Source: Rhodospirillales bacterium (GTDB lineage Bacteria; Pseudomonadota; Alphaproteobacteria; ATCC43930; CGMCC-115725). Taken from it: a stretch of DNA of 36,166 bases. Under the pieces are notes generated by a model, which was not told the origin of the DNA, ran no database searches, and worked only from the letters and a program-made list of their open reading frames with translations. The DNA is taken from the NCBI GenBank assembly GCA_027315365.1, contig DAHUYF010000149.1, positions 1-36,166 of the forward strand, read 5' to 3'. Shown in pieces: positions 8,870-17,321 of the stretch; positions within the stretch are counted from its first letter, which is position 1, and each line of letters opens with the position of its first letter. The translations under genes were made by a program, and so were the position numbers.

Positions 8870-8901
8870 TTGCGCATCACGCGCAAATAACGGGTAGCAG
8901 G

Positions 8902-9522
8902 TTATCCAAGGAGCTGCTGCGAGTCAACGATGGCGGCGGCGACGGCGCTCAACGATACGCGCCGGCTCATCGCCTGCCGCCGCATGAAGTGATAGGCCTC
9001 GTCCTCGCGCAGGTTTTCCTTCGCCATGAGGATGGCCTTGGCGCGCTCGACGTTGCGGAAGGCGCGCAGCGTGTCGTCGAGCTTGTCGACGCGTCCCCGC
9101 AGCCGCCGGTCGTAGCCGAAATGCGACCGCGCCAGAACCAGGGTGGTCAGCACCGCATGGGTGGTGAAGGGCCGGTGCAGCACGGCGTCGGGCGCGCAAT
9201 TGCGCAGAAGTTCGAGATCGGGCGGCGGAAACGGCGGAATGATCAGCACCAGCGCCGATTTGGGCTCGCCGGGAAGCCAGGGGATGCGAGCGGCAAGTCC
9301 CGGCGCCAGATCGACGAACACGACGTCGGCGTCCTCGGGCAGGCGCTCGGGCACCGGCCAGAGATGACGGACGCGGGCGCGGGTGCGCTGCAGCTCACGG
9401 ATCAGCAGCTCCCCGACCTCGTCGCGCTGCGTCGCGACGAGGATGTCGAGATCGACGATCTCGGCCGGCAGCACGCCGGCCTTCCAACTCATGCGCGTTG
9501 CCGATCGTTCCGATGGCGGCAT
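8902..9522 (-). CDS. amiR: ANTAR-domain antitermination regulator AmiR
   Basis: A regulator of up to 206 residues: an N-terminal pseudo-receiver domain, a helical linker, and a C-terminal ANTAR RNA-binding domain (about the last 60 residues, with RNVERAKAILMAKENL and EDEAYHFMRRQAM). As in Pseudomonas AmiR, control is expected by AmiC holding it inactive until amide binds, not by phosphorylation. It lies 19 bases after amiC. The start is uncertain: ATG at 9522 or at 9492 (MSWKAG), neither with a strong ribosome site. A hairpin (TTGCGC/GCGCAA, 8870-8886) follows the stop. Confidence 0.92.
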   Translation of the reverse strand: MPPSERSATRMSWKAGVLPAEIVDLDILVATQRDEVGELLIRELQRTRARVRHLWPVPERLPEDADVVFVDLAPGLAARIPWLPGEPKSALVLIIPPFPPPDLELLRNCAPDAVLHRPFTTHAVLTTLVLARSHFGYDRRLRGRVDKLDDTLRAFRNVERAKAILMAKENLREDEAYHFMRRQAMSRRVSLSAVAAAIVDSQQLLG

Positions 9523-9541
9523 CTATCGTCCGGCGACCGTT

Positions 9542-10687
9542 CTAGGGACAGAGCACCGATCTTCCGTACCCGATCAGATAGGGATCGGCAAGCACCGGAT
9601 TGACCGATTGATGCACCACCTCGAACTGGCCGCGGCGATTGGCGCGGCCGATGCGGGTCCAGAGATCGGCGTGGCTGCAGCCCGGGTTGATCGACACCCT
9701 GCCCTGCGGCGCGTCGAAGGTCGAGCCCAGCACCATCGGGCGGAGGATATCGGTGTCCATCGAGTTGGTCTGCCCCAGCGCCTTGGCGAACATGTGCACC
9801 TGGAAGTAGGCGGCCTCGACGCACATGTTGGTCGGTTCGTCGGCGCCGTAGCGCTTCTTGTAGCCGGCAACGAAGGAGGAATTCCGCTCGCCGCTGACGC
9901 ATTCGAAATAGGGCGCGGCGGTGACGTGGCCCTCGCCGACATCGAAACCCATCGCGCGGATCTCGGCTTCGGTCGTGGTCAGGCTGGCGATCGGCAGCAG
10001 CTTCGGATCGAACCGGGCGTCGGCATAGCTCTGGTAGAGATCGACAGTGGCGTCGCCGACCACGGTGGAGAAGATCACGTCGGGCGCGCTCTCGCGAATG
10101 TCGCGCATCACCGGCAGGAAGTCGCGCCGCTTGCAGCGCAGGTCGAGATAGACCTCGCCCGCCACCTCGCCGCCATTGGCGCGCAGCAGCTCGCGCATGA
10201 TGCGGTTGGATTCGCGCGGATAGACGTAATCGGAGCCGACGAAATAAAAGCGCGGGCCGTAGTGGTCCATGAGGAAGCGGCACAGCGCCACGCTGTTCTG
10301 GTTTGGCGCGGCGCCGGTGTAGATGATGTTCGGCGAGAACTCGAAACCCTCGTACAATGTCGGATACCAGAGGAGGCCGTTGAGACGCTCGACCACCGGC
10401 AGCACCGCCTTGCGACTGCTCGAGGTATAACAGCCGAAGATCGTGGTGACCTCGTCTTCGACCATGAGACGCTTGGCAAAATGCCCGAAGGCCGCCGCTT
10501 CCGACGCGGGATCGTAGAGGCGCGGCACGATCTCGCGACCGTTGACTCCGCCGGCGGCGTTGATCTCCTCGATCGCGAGCAGCGTGCCGCGCAGCTGCGT
10601 CTCTTCGATCACGGCCATGAACCCGCTGCTCGAGAAGAGCACGCCGACGCGCCAAGGTGCCGACGTCTGGTCAGGTCTACCAGTCAC
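9542..10687 (-). CDS. amiC: cytoplasmic amide sensor / negative regulator AmiC
   Basis: A 381-residue protein with the periplasmic-binding fold but no signal peptide, as expected for AmiC, which binds amides in the cytoplasm and controls AmiR. Strong family signatures are GCYTSSSRKAVLPVVERLNG, YPTLYEGFEFSPNIIYTG, APNQNS, GSDYVYPRESN and DVIFSTVVGDA. The start is GTG at 10687, supported by GGAGGAA seven bases upstream. It is the first gene of the operon and lies upstream of the regulated terminator, so sensor and regulator can be made without inducer. In Pseudomonas, amiC and amiR lie downstream of amiE. Confidence 0.94.
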   Translation of the reverse strand: MTGRPDQTSAPWRVGVLFSSSGFMAVIEETQLRGTLLAIEEINAAGGVNGREIVPRLYDPASEAAAFGHFAKRLMVEDEVTTIFGCYTSSSRKAVLPVVERLNGLLWYPTLYEGFEFSPNIIYTGAAPNQNSVALCRFLMDHYGPRFYFVGSDYVYPRESNRIMRELLRANGGEVAGEVYLDLRCKRRDFLPVMRDIRESAPDVIFSTVVGDATVDLYQSYADARFDPKLLPIASLTTTEAEIRAMGFDVGEGHVTAAPYFECVSGERNSSFVAGYKKRYGADEPTNMCVEAAYFQVHMFAKALGQTNSMDTDILRPMVLGSTFDAPQGRVSINPGCSHADLWTRIGRANRRGQFEVVHQSVNPVLADPYLIGYGRSVLCP

Positions 10688-11268
10688 GGCAATTCCTCCA
10701 CAATCTGCAGGTTGACATCCTCGAACTAATCAAAGAGGACGCCCCGTTTTTCCGAAGCGTCGTCCCGAAATACTCAAATGTCAATGCGGCCGCCGACATG
10801 GCACGCTCCTGTCGTTGCTCGCCCGCGACTTCTGCCGACCGCTTGGTGGCCGAAAGGCCGAAATCCCTCGGCTCTCTTCCGGCCGTCCCCTGCGCAGCAA
10901 ATCCCGTGCCATCGCCGGACAGGGCGGTTTCGCGCGCAAACGCGCCGCCGAAGCGTGCGGCGGTGAGCGCGATGCACTCTCTTGCTCAGACATCGGGCAG
11001 CGGCTTGGCGCGAAAGCACGCAGCAGCGGCGTCACCGAGGCGCCGGCTGCGGACAATTTTTCGTGGCTGGAAACAGGCCCGCACTATCTTCGTGTGCGCT
11101 CCCGCGCGCGTCGCTCGACGCACCTACGGGCGCTTCAGAACCAACCCATGAGCGAAGCCCGCTCGGCCGTAAGCGCCGGGCGCGATCTCGTCGAGCCTGG
11201 CCGCCCTCGGACAATCGAGCTTGATCTCGGAATCTTTCCGGATGCGAGCGGTGGCGTTCGCCCGGCGT
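10688..11268. other. 581-base intergenic region without a supported gene
   Basis: Open frames here are short, rich in Arg/Ser/Pro and look like shadows of GC-rich DNA. The amiC promoter should lie on the right of its start. The minus strand has TTGACA at 10784-10779, but I see no convincing -10 at the right spacing, and no sigma-54 site. No terminator with a T-run was found after the phosphotransferase gene ending at 11269. Confidence 0.6.
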
Positions 11269-12597
11269 TCAGCCCGCGAGCGCTGCGCTCAATCCCGGAA
11301 GCGGTGCCTCGTTTCGTCTCATCCAGCGCACCACGCCGGCGACCCCGTCGACAGCGACAAGCGCACCATCTGGGATCCGCCGGGTGGCGTCGGGGACGCC
11401 CAGCACCGTCGGGATGCCGCGCTCGCGGGCGAGCGACGCCAGATGGGACGTGCTGCCGCCGAGTTCGGTGACGAGACCCCCGACCAGCGGCAGCACATGG
11501 CTCAGCGCCGGGCTGGCGACCCGGGTGACCAGAACGTCCCCCGGCCCGACGCGCGTCAGCTCGCATTCGCACGACACCACGCAAGCGCGCCCCGTTCCCC
11601 AGCCGATGCCGGCGGGGTTGCCGTGGAGTTGGGGGTGCTTGAGCCAGACGTCGTCGGGCACGACCGCCGACCCGACCTGCAGCGGCCGCGCCTGCAGCAA
11701 GGCAAACCCGGTCTCGTCGAGCGCCCATTCGATCTCGACCGGCATACCCATCACGTCTTCCACCCGCCGCAACAGCCGGCCGAGTTCGGCCGCTCGCGCT
11801 TCATCGAGACACGGCGTTCCCGCCAGGGTGCCGGCAACCGGGCGACCCGTCGCGCCGTGGCCGTGGGTGCAGTCTCCGCGGTGCTCCTTGCGGCCGACAT
11901 CGACGGCGAGGACCCCGCCATCGCGACCGAACACGATGCGGTCGGGCGCGACTTCGCCCTGCGCGATCGCCGAGCCGAGACCCCATGCGGCGTTCGCCAC
12001 CATCTCGCCCTCGGCGGTCCGGCTCAGCCCGCCACCCGCGGCGATGGCCGGCACCAGCGGCTGGAGCAGGATCGCCATTGCAGTGTCGGCGGGATCGAGG
12101 TCGTGGGTTGCCATGTAGCGCAGGGCCCGCGTCGACCACAGCGCCGCCCAGCAGGCGCGGACCGCCGTCTGGAAATCTGCCTCGCTGTCCACGCCGAGAT
12201 AGCTCTCGAACTGGCCGGCGAAGCTGGAGCCGAAACGGTCCTCGACCAAGGCCGAGGAGCGCACCACGCCAAGCGCGCCCGCCGGTGCCGTGATCGTCCG
12301 CCAGGCGGCGAGCAGCGGCTCGAGCAGGGCGGGGTCGACCGGCCGGTCGAGCAGCGCCAGCTTCATCTCCAAGGCGTGGCGGCGCGCGGCCGGCCCTTCC
12401 GCCGCGAAAGTGCTGCGCGCAGTCTGCTGCAATCCGAGGGCGGCGACCTGCCGACGGTAGGCCTCGGCGTCGACACAGAATCCGGGCGGCACCGGCAAGC
12501 CGGCGCGGCACAAGGCGGCGAGATTGGCCGCCTTCGGCCCGAACCGGGCGGCATCCGCCGCCTCCGGCGCGTGCAGCGGAAGTATCAGGCTTGTCAT
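11269..12597 (-). CDS. two-domain PEP synthase-like phosphotransferase (ATP-grasp plus His domain)
   Basis: A protein of about 442 residues. The N-terminal part is a PEP/pyruvate-dikinase ATP-grasp domain: GPKAANLAAL, VRSSALVEDRFGSSFAGQFE, EIEWALDETGFALLQARPLQ. The C-terminal part is the swivelling phosphohistidine domain with the catalytic His in GGSTSHLASLARERGIP. The C-terminal TIM barrel that binds pyruvate in PEP synthase is absent. So it could form phosphohistidine from ATP, but its acceptor is unknown. The ATG at 12597 is preferred, with GGAG nine bases upstream; ATG at 12612 is possible. It is the last of three minus-strand genes beside an ABC transporter, which suggests it phosphorylates an imported compound. 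Confidence 0.82.
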   Translation of the reverse strand: MTSLILPLHAPEAADAARFGPKAANLAALCRAGLPVPPGFCVDAEAYRRQVAALGLQQTARSTFAAEGPAARRHALEMKLALLDRPVDPALLEPLLAAWRTITAPAGALGVVRSSALVEDRFGSSFAGQFESYLGVDSEADFQTAVRACWAALWSTRALRYMATHDLDPADTAMAILLQPLVPAIAAGGGLSRTAEGEMVANAAWGLGSAIAQGEVAPDRIVFGRDGGVLAVDVGRKEHRGDCTHGHGATGRPVAGTLAGTPCLDEARAAELGRLLRRVEDVMGMPVEIEWALDETGFALLQARPLQVGSAVVPDDVWLKHPQLHGNPAGIGWGTGRACVVSCECELTRVGPGDVLVTRVASPALSHVLPLVGGLVTELGGSTSHLASLARERGIPTVLGVPDATRRIPDGALVAVDGVAGVVRWMRRNEAPLPGLSAALAG

Positions 12598-12657
12598 CGC
12601 TCGATGCTCCATAGCGGCGCGCCAGTCCTGCCCGATCCCCGGCACTCTCCCGTCGGG

Positions 12658-13932
12658 TCAGACACCGTCGATGCCCAAGGTCGAATAGCCCGGCATCGGG
12701 TCGACGACGGTGATCTGCTCGACCGGAAAGTGGGAGATCAGCTCGACGCGATCCGGATGCACGATCAGCATCTCTTCGATCCGCACGCCCCATTGCAGCG
12801 GCTTGCCGTGCTGAGTCTCGAGCGCGAACACCATGCCCGGCTTGATCTCGACCGGATGGTCGAGCGACCAGATGCGCGAGATCACCGGCTGATCGTATTG
12901 CGCGAGGCCAAGCCCGTGGCCCCAGAGATTGGCGGCCGCTTGATCTTCCTCCTGGTAGCCCCAAGCCTCCTTTGCCGAAGGCCACTTCGACGCGATCTCG
13001 CGCGTCGTGGTGCCGGCCTTCACCGCCTTGATCGCGTCGTAGAGCCATTTGAGCGCGGTGGCGTAGACGTCCTTCTGTTCCTGGCTCGGCTCCTTGCCCA
13101 CGCAATAGGTGCGATAGTAGCAGGACTTGTAGCCGTTCCAGGTCAAGGCGGCCAAATCCATGAACACGATGTCGCCGGGCTTGATGATGCGGTCGGAGAA
13201 GTTGCGCCAGTTCGGCCAGGTGTTCGGGCCGGACGAGACGATGACGTCCTCGACATCCTCCATGCCGGGGATCGAATAGAGGAACTGCATGATGTGCGCG
13301 GTGACCTGATTTTCGGTCACGCCGGGCTTCAGGAACTTCATGCATTCCCAATGCGCGGCGTCGCCGATGGCACCCACCATGCGCATGCATTCCTGCTCGT
13401 CCTCGTTCTTGACCGCGCGCGCCTCCATCATCGCGGTCATGCCGTCGGTCCACTCGATCTTCGCGTCCTTGAACGCCTGCAGCATGTTGATGTCGACGAA
13501 ATCGACGCCCAGCTTCATGCCGTCGACGCCGGCCTTCTTCATCTCCTGCACGATGGCATTGGTGAATTTCCTGACCTGCTGGGTCGATGCCGGACCGGCG
13601 GCGCCCTTGATCCAGGCATAGGACCAGCGGACATTCTGCTTCGGAATCCATGGCGAATGGCGCTCGATCTGCAGGCCGATGTCGCCCTGCTCGAACAGAA
13701 CGGGCGCATCGTCGCCGCACAGCATGGCGTAGCGCAAGCCGGGCTTGAGCCGGTTCCAGCCCGGCGTCATTGTGCTCGTCACGTAGCGCACGTTCTCGTC
13801 GTACATGAGCAGAAGCGCACCCAGGCCATGCGCCTTCATGCGCTCGCGCGCGCGCTCGAGCCGGTATTTGCGCAGCCTGTCCCAATTGATGCGCTGCTGC
13901 CAATCCAGTCCGACCATTCCGAAACTTGCCAT
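12658..13932 (-). CDS. M24-family (creatinase/DddP-like) protein with lost metal ligands
   Basis: A 424-residue protein with an N-terminal creatinase-like domain (LGALLLMYDENVRYVTS) and a C-terminal pita-bread M24 fold. His in WGHGLGLAQYD and both Glu (MVFALETQHG, VRIEEMLIV) are present. In the stretch DIVFMDLAALTWNGYKSCYY the first Asp is kept, but the second metal-binding Asp of normal M24 enzymes aligns with Cys, and the extra Asp of DddP aligns with Ala. Creatinase, a metal-free member, also lacks these. The function may be C-N or C-S bond cleavage rather than peptidase action. The ATG at 13932 follows GGGAG. Confidence 0.8.
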   Translation of the reverse strand: MASFGMVGLDWQQRINWDRLRKYRLERARERMKAHGLGALLLMYDENVRYVTSTMTPGWNRLKPGLRYAMLCGDDAPVLFEQGDIGLQIERHSPWIPKQNVRWSYAWIKGAAGPASTQQVRKFTNAIVQEMKKAGVDGMKLGVDFVDINMLQAFKDAKIEWTDGMTAMMEARAVKNEDEQECMRMVGAIGDAAHWECMKFLKPGVTENQVTAHIMQFLYSIPGMEDVEDVIVSSGPNTWPNWRNFSDRIIKPGDIVFMDLAALTWNGYKSCYYRTYCVGKEPSQEQKDVYATALKWLYDAIKAVKAGTTTREIASKWPSAKEAWGYQEEDQAAANLWGHGLGLAQYDQPVISRIWSLDHPVEIKPGMVFALETQHGKPLQWGVRIEEMLIVHPDRVELISHFPVEQITVVDPMPGYSTLGIDGV

Positions 13933-13989
13933 CGTGCTGCTCCCGCCCAAAATGCCGATGAAGTTACGTCGACTCCGCGCGCGCCCGGT

Positions 13990-14985
13990 CTATCCGGCAA
14001 CCGTCTCGACCCGGCCGGTTCGCACCGATCGGGCCACCGCTTCGAGGGCGGCGATCGTCGCGACCATCTCCCGCTGCGGTACCGGGTACGGCGCGCCACC
14101 GCCCGCGGCCGCCGCGAAGGCCTCGAGATTGACCCGCACCGCCGGCGTTGCCGGATAGGCCGCGCTGGAGCGCTCCCCGTCTTTCCGGGAGATGGTCAAG
14201 GACGAGCCGGTCGGGGCGTCGGGGTGGCTCAGGTCTCGCATCTCGGCCCAGCCCTTGCTGCCGTAGAGGGCAAAGCGTCCGTCATAAGGCGTCGCCAGGA
14301 TCGCGCTGATCAGCGCGTTGGCACCGCATTTGAACGTCACGAGAGCGCCGAGCGTATCGCCGTTCGCCAGGACGCCGTCGTGTCGCGCCACGGTCGCAAA
14401 CGCCCGCTCGGCGGGTCCGAAGAAGCTTACCGCCAGATCGAGCATATGGATCCCGGTCGCCGTGAGGGGCCCGGCCGGCGCCTCCGCGCTGGACAAGCGC
14501 CAGCTGCCGGCCGGCAGGTCGAGGAACTTGTCCTGATGGAAATTTGCCTCGATCTGGAGAGGCGTGCCGAGCTCGCCCTTGTTCAGGCGCCGGTGCATCT
14601 CGACGATCGGCGCGTCGAAACGACGCTCATGACCGATGCCGAGCACGACGCGATTCCGGTTACAGGCTTCGATCGCCGCCTCCGCTTCCCGGGACGTGAG
14701 GGTCAGCGGCTTCTCGCAGAACACGTGCTTTCCGGCGGCCGCGGCCAGAAGGATCTGGTCGAAATGGGTGGTGTGGGGCGTGCACAGGATCACCGCGTCG
14801 ATGCCGGGATCGCGGAGGGTTTCGGCATAGTCGGTGGAAATCTGCACGCCGCATTGTCGCGCGAACTCGGTGCCGGCGGCGCTGCGGGTCACCGCCTTGG
14901 TGGCGCGCAACTTCTCACTGCGGCGCAGCATCTCGACGATTGTCTGACCCCACCAGCCCAGTCCGATAACCGCCGCGTTCAGCAT
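13990..14985 (-). CDS. Gfo/Idh/MocA-family NAD(P)-dependent oxidoreductase
   Basis: A 331-residue dehydrogenase. The Rossmann fold begins at the N-terminus (AVIGLGWWGQ, residues 5-14), and the family motif EKPLT lies at 91-95, followed by a GHERRFDAPI segment. These enzymes usually oxidise sugars, cyclitols or related alcohols, but members vary widely, so the substrate cannot be read off. It is the first gene of the minus arm, facing an ABC transporter operon across a shared regulatory region, and 57 bases ahead of the M24 gene. Confidence 0.88.
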   Translation of the reverse strand: MLNAAVIGLGWWGQTIVEMLRRSEKLRATKAVTRSAAGTEFARQCGVQISTDYAETLRDPGIDAVILCTPHTTHFDQILLAAAAGKHVFCEKPLTLTSREAEAAIEACNRNRVVLGIGHERRFDAPIVEMHRRLNKGELGTPLQIEANFHQDKFLDLPAGSWRLSSAEAPAGPLTATGIHMLDLAVSFFGPAERAFATVARHDGVLANGDTLGALVTFKCGANALISAILATPYDGRFALYGSKGWAEMRDLSHPDAPTGSSLTISRKDGERSSAAYPATPAVRVNLEAFAAAAGGGAPYPVPQREMVATIAALEAVARSVRTGRVETVAG

Positions 14986-15096
14986 GAAGCGTCTCGGTCA
15001 AGCATCTCGCGGCGCACCTCGGTTCCCTGATCGGCAAATGTGTCGTCGCATTCTCGGCGGCAGATCCCGCTCGCATGGTTCTGGCGCCGACGGCGT

Positions 15097-15122
15097 GCGG
15101 CATTGATTTAGATCAATGCCGC
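15097..15122. promoter_or_regulatory. FNR/FixK-type palindrome in the divergent promoter region
   Basis: The core TTGATTTAGATCAA (15103-15116) matches the FNR/FixK/Anr consensus TTGAT-N4-ATCAA exactly, and the symmetry extends to an 11-bp arm on each side of a TTAG centre. It lies 118 bases from the oxidoreductase start and 157 from the binding-protein start, so it could serve either promoter. I see no clear -10 box at the expected distance on either side. Confidence 0.75.
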
Positions 15123-15272
15123 CGCGGTGCTTCCCCCATTGAGTCGATGCACCACCGCTGCGGCCGATGACGAGCCGCCGATCGCGTGAGCGCGTGAAGA
15201 GCGGGGCGCAGACTTGGTGTCGGCTTGTCGGGTGGATATCGGGCGCAAACCTCGAAGATAGGGAAACGAGCC

Positions 15273-16517
15273 ATGAGGCAGGTATGGCGCCTGTTCATGC
15301 TATCCGCGCTTTGCAGCGGCGTCGTCTTTGGTGCGGCGATCGCGGCGGAGCCGGACCATGTCGAGGTCGGCGTTCTGCTTCCGCTCACCGGTCCCTTTGC
15401 CGGGGTGGCGGAGACCCAGAAGGAAGGCGCGCTGCTGGCGGTGGACGTGGTCAACCAGCGGGGCGGACTCGACATGCCTTGGGGCAAGGTGAGGGTGAGC
15501 GCAGTCGTCGATGACGACGAGGCCAAGCTGGATGTCGGCGTCCGCCGCTACCGCTATATGGTTGCGCAAGGCGTCAAGGGCGTCGGCGGCCAGACCTGGG
15601 CACCGCTCGCCTACGCGGTGAACGCGATGGTGAGCCGAGAGGCGATGACGTATTTCCCGCTCTGCGTGATGTCGAAGGAAGGCTACCAGAAAGGCAAGCT
15701 CGCCGATTCCACCTTCGCCACGGCCTACAGCCCCTGGTCGATCGGCTACATGAGCGGAAAGTCGGCAATCGACGTCCTCGGCAAGCGACGCATCTTTTTC
15801 CTGGCACGCTCCGATAGCTTCGGCTGGGACATGCGCGACGGCGTCCGCGCCGCCGCGAAACAATACGGCGCGGACGTCGTCGGTTACGACGAAGTGCCGC
15901 TCGGAACGAGCGACTTCACCGCGATCTTGACGAAGGTCCAGGCCGCCAAGCCGGACATTTTCGTCTTCGCACAGTTCGGCGCCGACGCCGTGGCCCTGTT
16001 GAAGCAAGTGCATCAGATGGGCCTCGGCAAGGACATGGATGTTTTCAACGCCTTCATCACCAATGTGGTGGCCAGCGGCGTACCCGCGGAGGATCTGCAA
16101 GGCGTCTACGCCATGACCTACTTCTACTACGATCTCGGCACCTTCCCGGACAAGGACGTGGCCGCAAGCGCGCGGGCGTTCACTGATCTGTTCCGCGCGA
16201 AATACCAGTCGCCTCCCGATGCCTACGCGGCTATCGCGTACATCGCCTACACGGAAATGTTTCGCGGCTTCGAGGCCGCCAAGTCCTTCGATCCGCACAA
16301 GGTTGCCGCGGCGCTGATGGCGAACTCCGGCGCGTTCAACACGGTGAAGGGACCCGCGCAATGGCGCGAGGACCACGAGCCGATCTACAAATACGCCGCC
16401 TTCCTGGTCAGGGGGAAGGGTCCCAACGAGCGGAAGGACGGATGGGACCTTTTCACGGTCATCGGCTCGCAGGGCGGCCAAGAGGTGCTGCCGACGCCCA
16501 AGGCTCTCGGTTACTGA
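15273..16517 (+). CDS. ABC transporter substrate-binding protein (LivK-type)
   Basis: A 414-residue periplasmic binding protein. The N-terminus MRQVWRLFMLSALCSG...AAIAAEPD is a Sec signal with likely cleavage after the AIAA region, followed by VEVGVLLPLTGPFAG, a standard type I fold start. It belongs to the amino-acid/amide (HAAT) class but is clearly different from the amide binding protein in this window: it lacks the YPTLYEG and GS-Y-YP signatures. A weak GGGA ribosome site precedes the ATG. It heads a six-gene transport operon; the ligand is unknown. Confidence 0.9.
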   Translation: MRQVWRLFMLSALCSGVVFGAAIAAEPDHVEVGVLLPLTGPFAGVAETQKEGALLAVDVVNQRGGLDMPWGKVRVSAVVDDDEAKLDVGVRRYRYMVAQGVKGVGGQTWAPLAYAVNAMVSREAMTYFPLCVMSKEGYQKGKLADSTFATAYSPWSIGYMSGKSAIDVLGKRRIFFLARSDSFGWDMRDGVRAAAKQYGADVVGYDEVPLGTSDFTAILTKVQAAKPDIFVFAQFGADAVALLKQVHQMGLGKDMDVFNAFITNVVASGVPAEDLQGVYAMTYFYYDLGTFPDKDVAASARAFTDLFRAKYQSPPDAYAAIAYIAYTEMFRGFEAAKSFDPHKVAAALMANSGAFNTVKGPAQWREDHEPIYKYAAFLVRGKGPNERKDGWDLFTVIGSQGGQEVLPTPKALGY

Positions 16518-16538
16518 CGCCTTGACCGGCAACCCGGC

Positions 16539-17321
16539 GTGAGCACCGACATCATCAGAGCCGACGGCGTCACCAAGCGCTTCGGCAGGTTCGTCGCCGT
16601 CGATCGCATCGACTATGGTTTACGGGAAAATGAAGTGTCCGGCATCATCGGGTCGAACGGCGCGGGCAAGTCCACGCTTTTCAATTTGCTGACCGGCTAT
16701 TGCGCGCCCGACGAAGGCGTCATCCACTACCGAGGGCAGGACATAACGCGCGTCACACCGCAGGAGCGGGTCGCCAGAGGCATTACGCGCACCTTCCAGC
16801 TGACATCCGCGTTCGACAATTTGAGCGTGGTCGACAATCTCGTCCTGGCGTTCTTTCGCGCGCACCGGCAGCCGTCGTTGCTACGGCTCCTGATCAACCG
16901 GCGCAAGCGGCACCGCGACGCGGAGCAAATCGGCGAAACCTTGCAGACGTTTGGCTTCGATGGTATCCGCGACCGGGAGGTCAAGCGCCTAGGCCTCGGC
17001 GAAAAGCGGCGCCTCGAAATCGCCATGGCGGTCCTGTCCGAGCCGAAAGTGCTGTTGCTCGACGAGCCACTCGCGGGGCTGGCGGAATCCGAGATCAAGG
17101 GAGTTCTCGACGTGCTCCGTCGGCGCCGCGGGCTCCAGGCGATCCTGATCGTCGAGCACAAGATTTCGCATCTGCAAGATCTCGTGCAACGCCTCACCGT
17201 CATGCATGAGGGTCGCATCATCGCCGATGGCACCTGCGAGGAGTGCCTGAGCGATGCGGCCGTGCGACGGAGCTATTGGCAGATCGACGTCGCGGCCGGG
17301 AGGGAGGCCGTCGCCCCATGA
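16539..17321 (+). CDS. branched-chain-type ABC transporter ATPase (LivG type, first copy)
   Basis: A 260-residue ATPase with Walker A GSNGAGKS (38-45), a LivG-type signature LGLGEKRRLEIAMAV and Walker B VLLLDEPLAGL. The GTG start is 21 bases after the binding-protein stop; no ATG is available before the Walker A. Its stop overlaps the next ATPase start as ATGA, showing tight coupling. A second LivG-type gene closes the operon. Confidence 0.88.
   Translation: MSTDIIRADGVTKRFGRFVAVDRIDYGLRENEVSGIIGSNGAGKSTLFNLLTGYCAPDEGVIHYRGQDITRVTPQERVARGITRTFQLTSAFDNLSVVDNLVLAFFRAHRQPSLLRLLINRRKRHRDAEQIGETLQTFGFDGIRDREVKRLGLGEKRRLEIAMAVLSEPKVLLLDEPLAGLAESEIKGVLDVLRRRRGLQAILIVEHKISHLQDLVQRLTVMHEGRIIADGTCEECLSDAAVRRSYWQIDVAAGREAVAP

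Noticed and set aside
8870-8886. Hairpin after amiR (TTGCGC/GCGCAA) as part of the ANTAR motif
   Set aside because: Its loop is five bases (GTGAT) without the A1/G4 pattern; the next two hairpins fit much better. It may only shield the amiR end.
10797-10818. Sigma-54-like TGGCACG upstream of amiC
   Set aside because: It lies on the plus strand, away from amiC, and the -12 element is wrong at the required spacing.
10781-11056. Short ORFs in the gap upstream of amiC
   Set aside because: Compositions are Arg/Ser/Pro-rich, no ribosome sites, no domain.
11221-15030. Open frame of 1269 codons on the plus strand
   Set aside because: It runs opposite three well-supported genes; its length reflects codon bias, and the translation has no recognisable motif.
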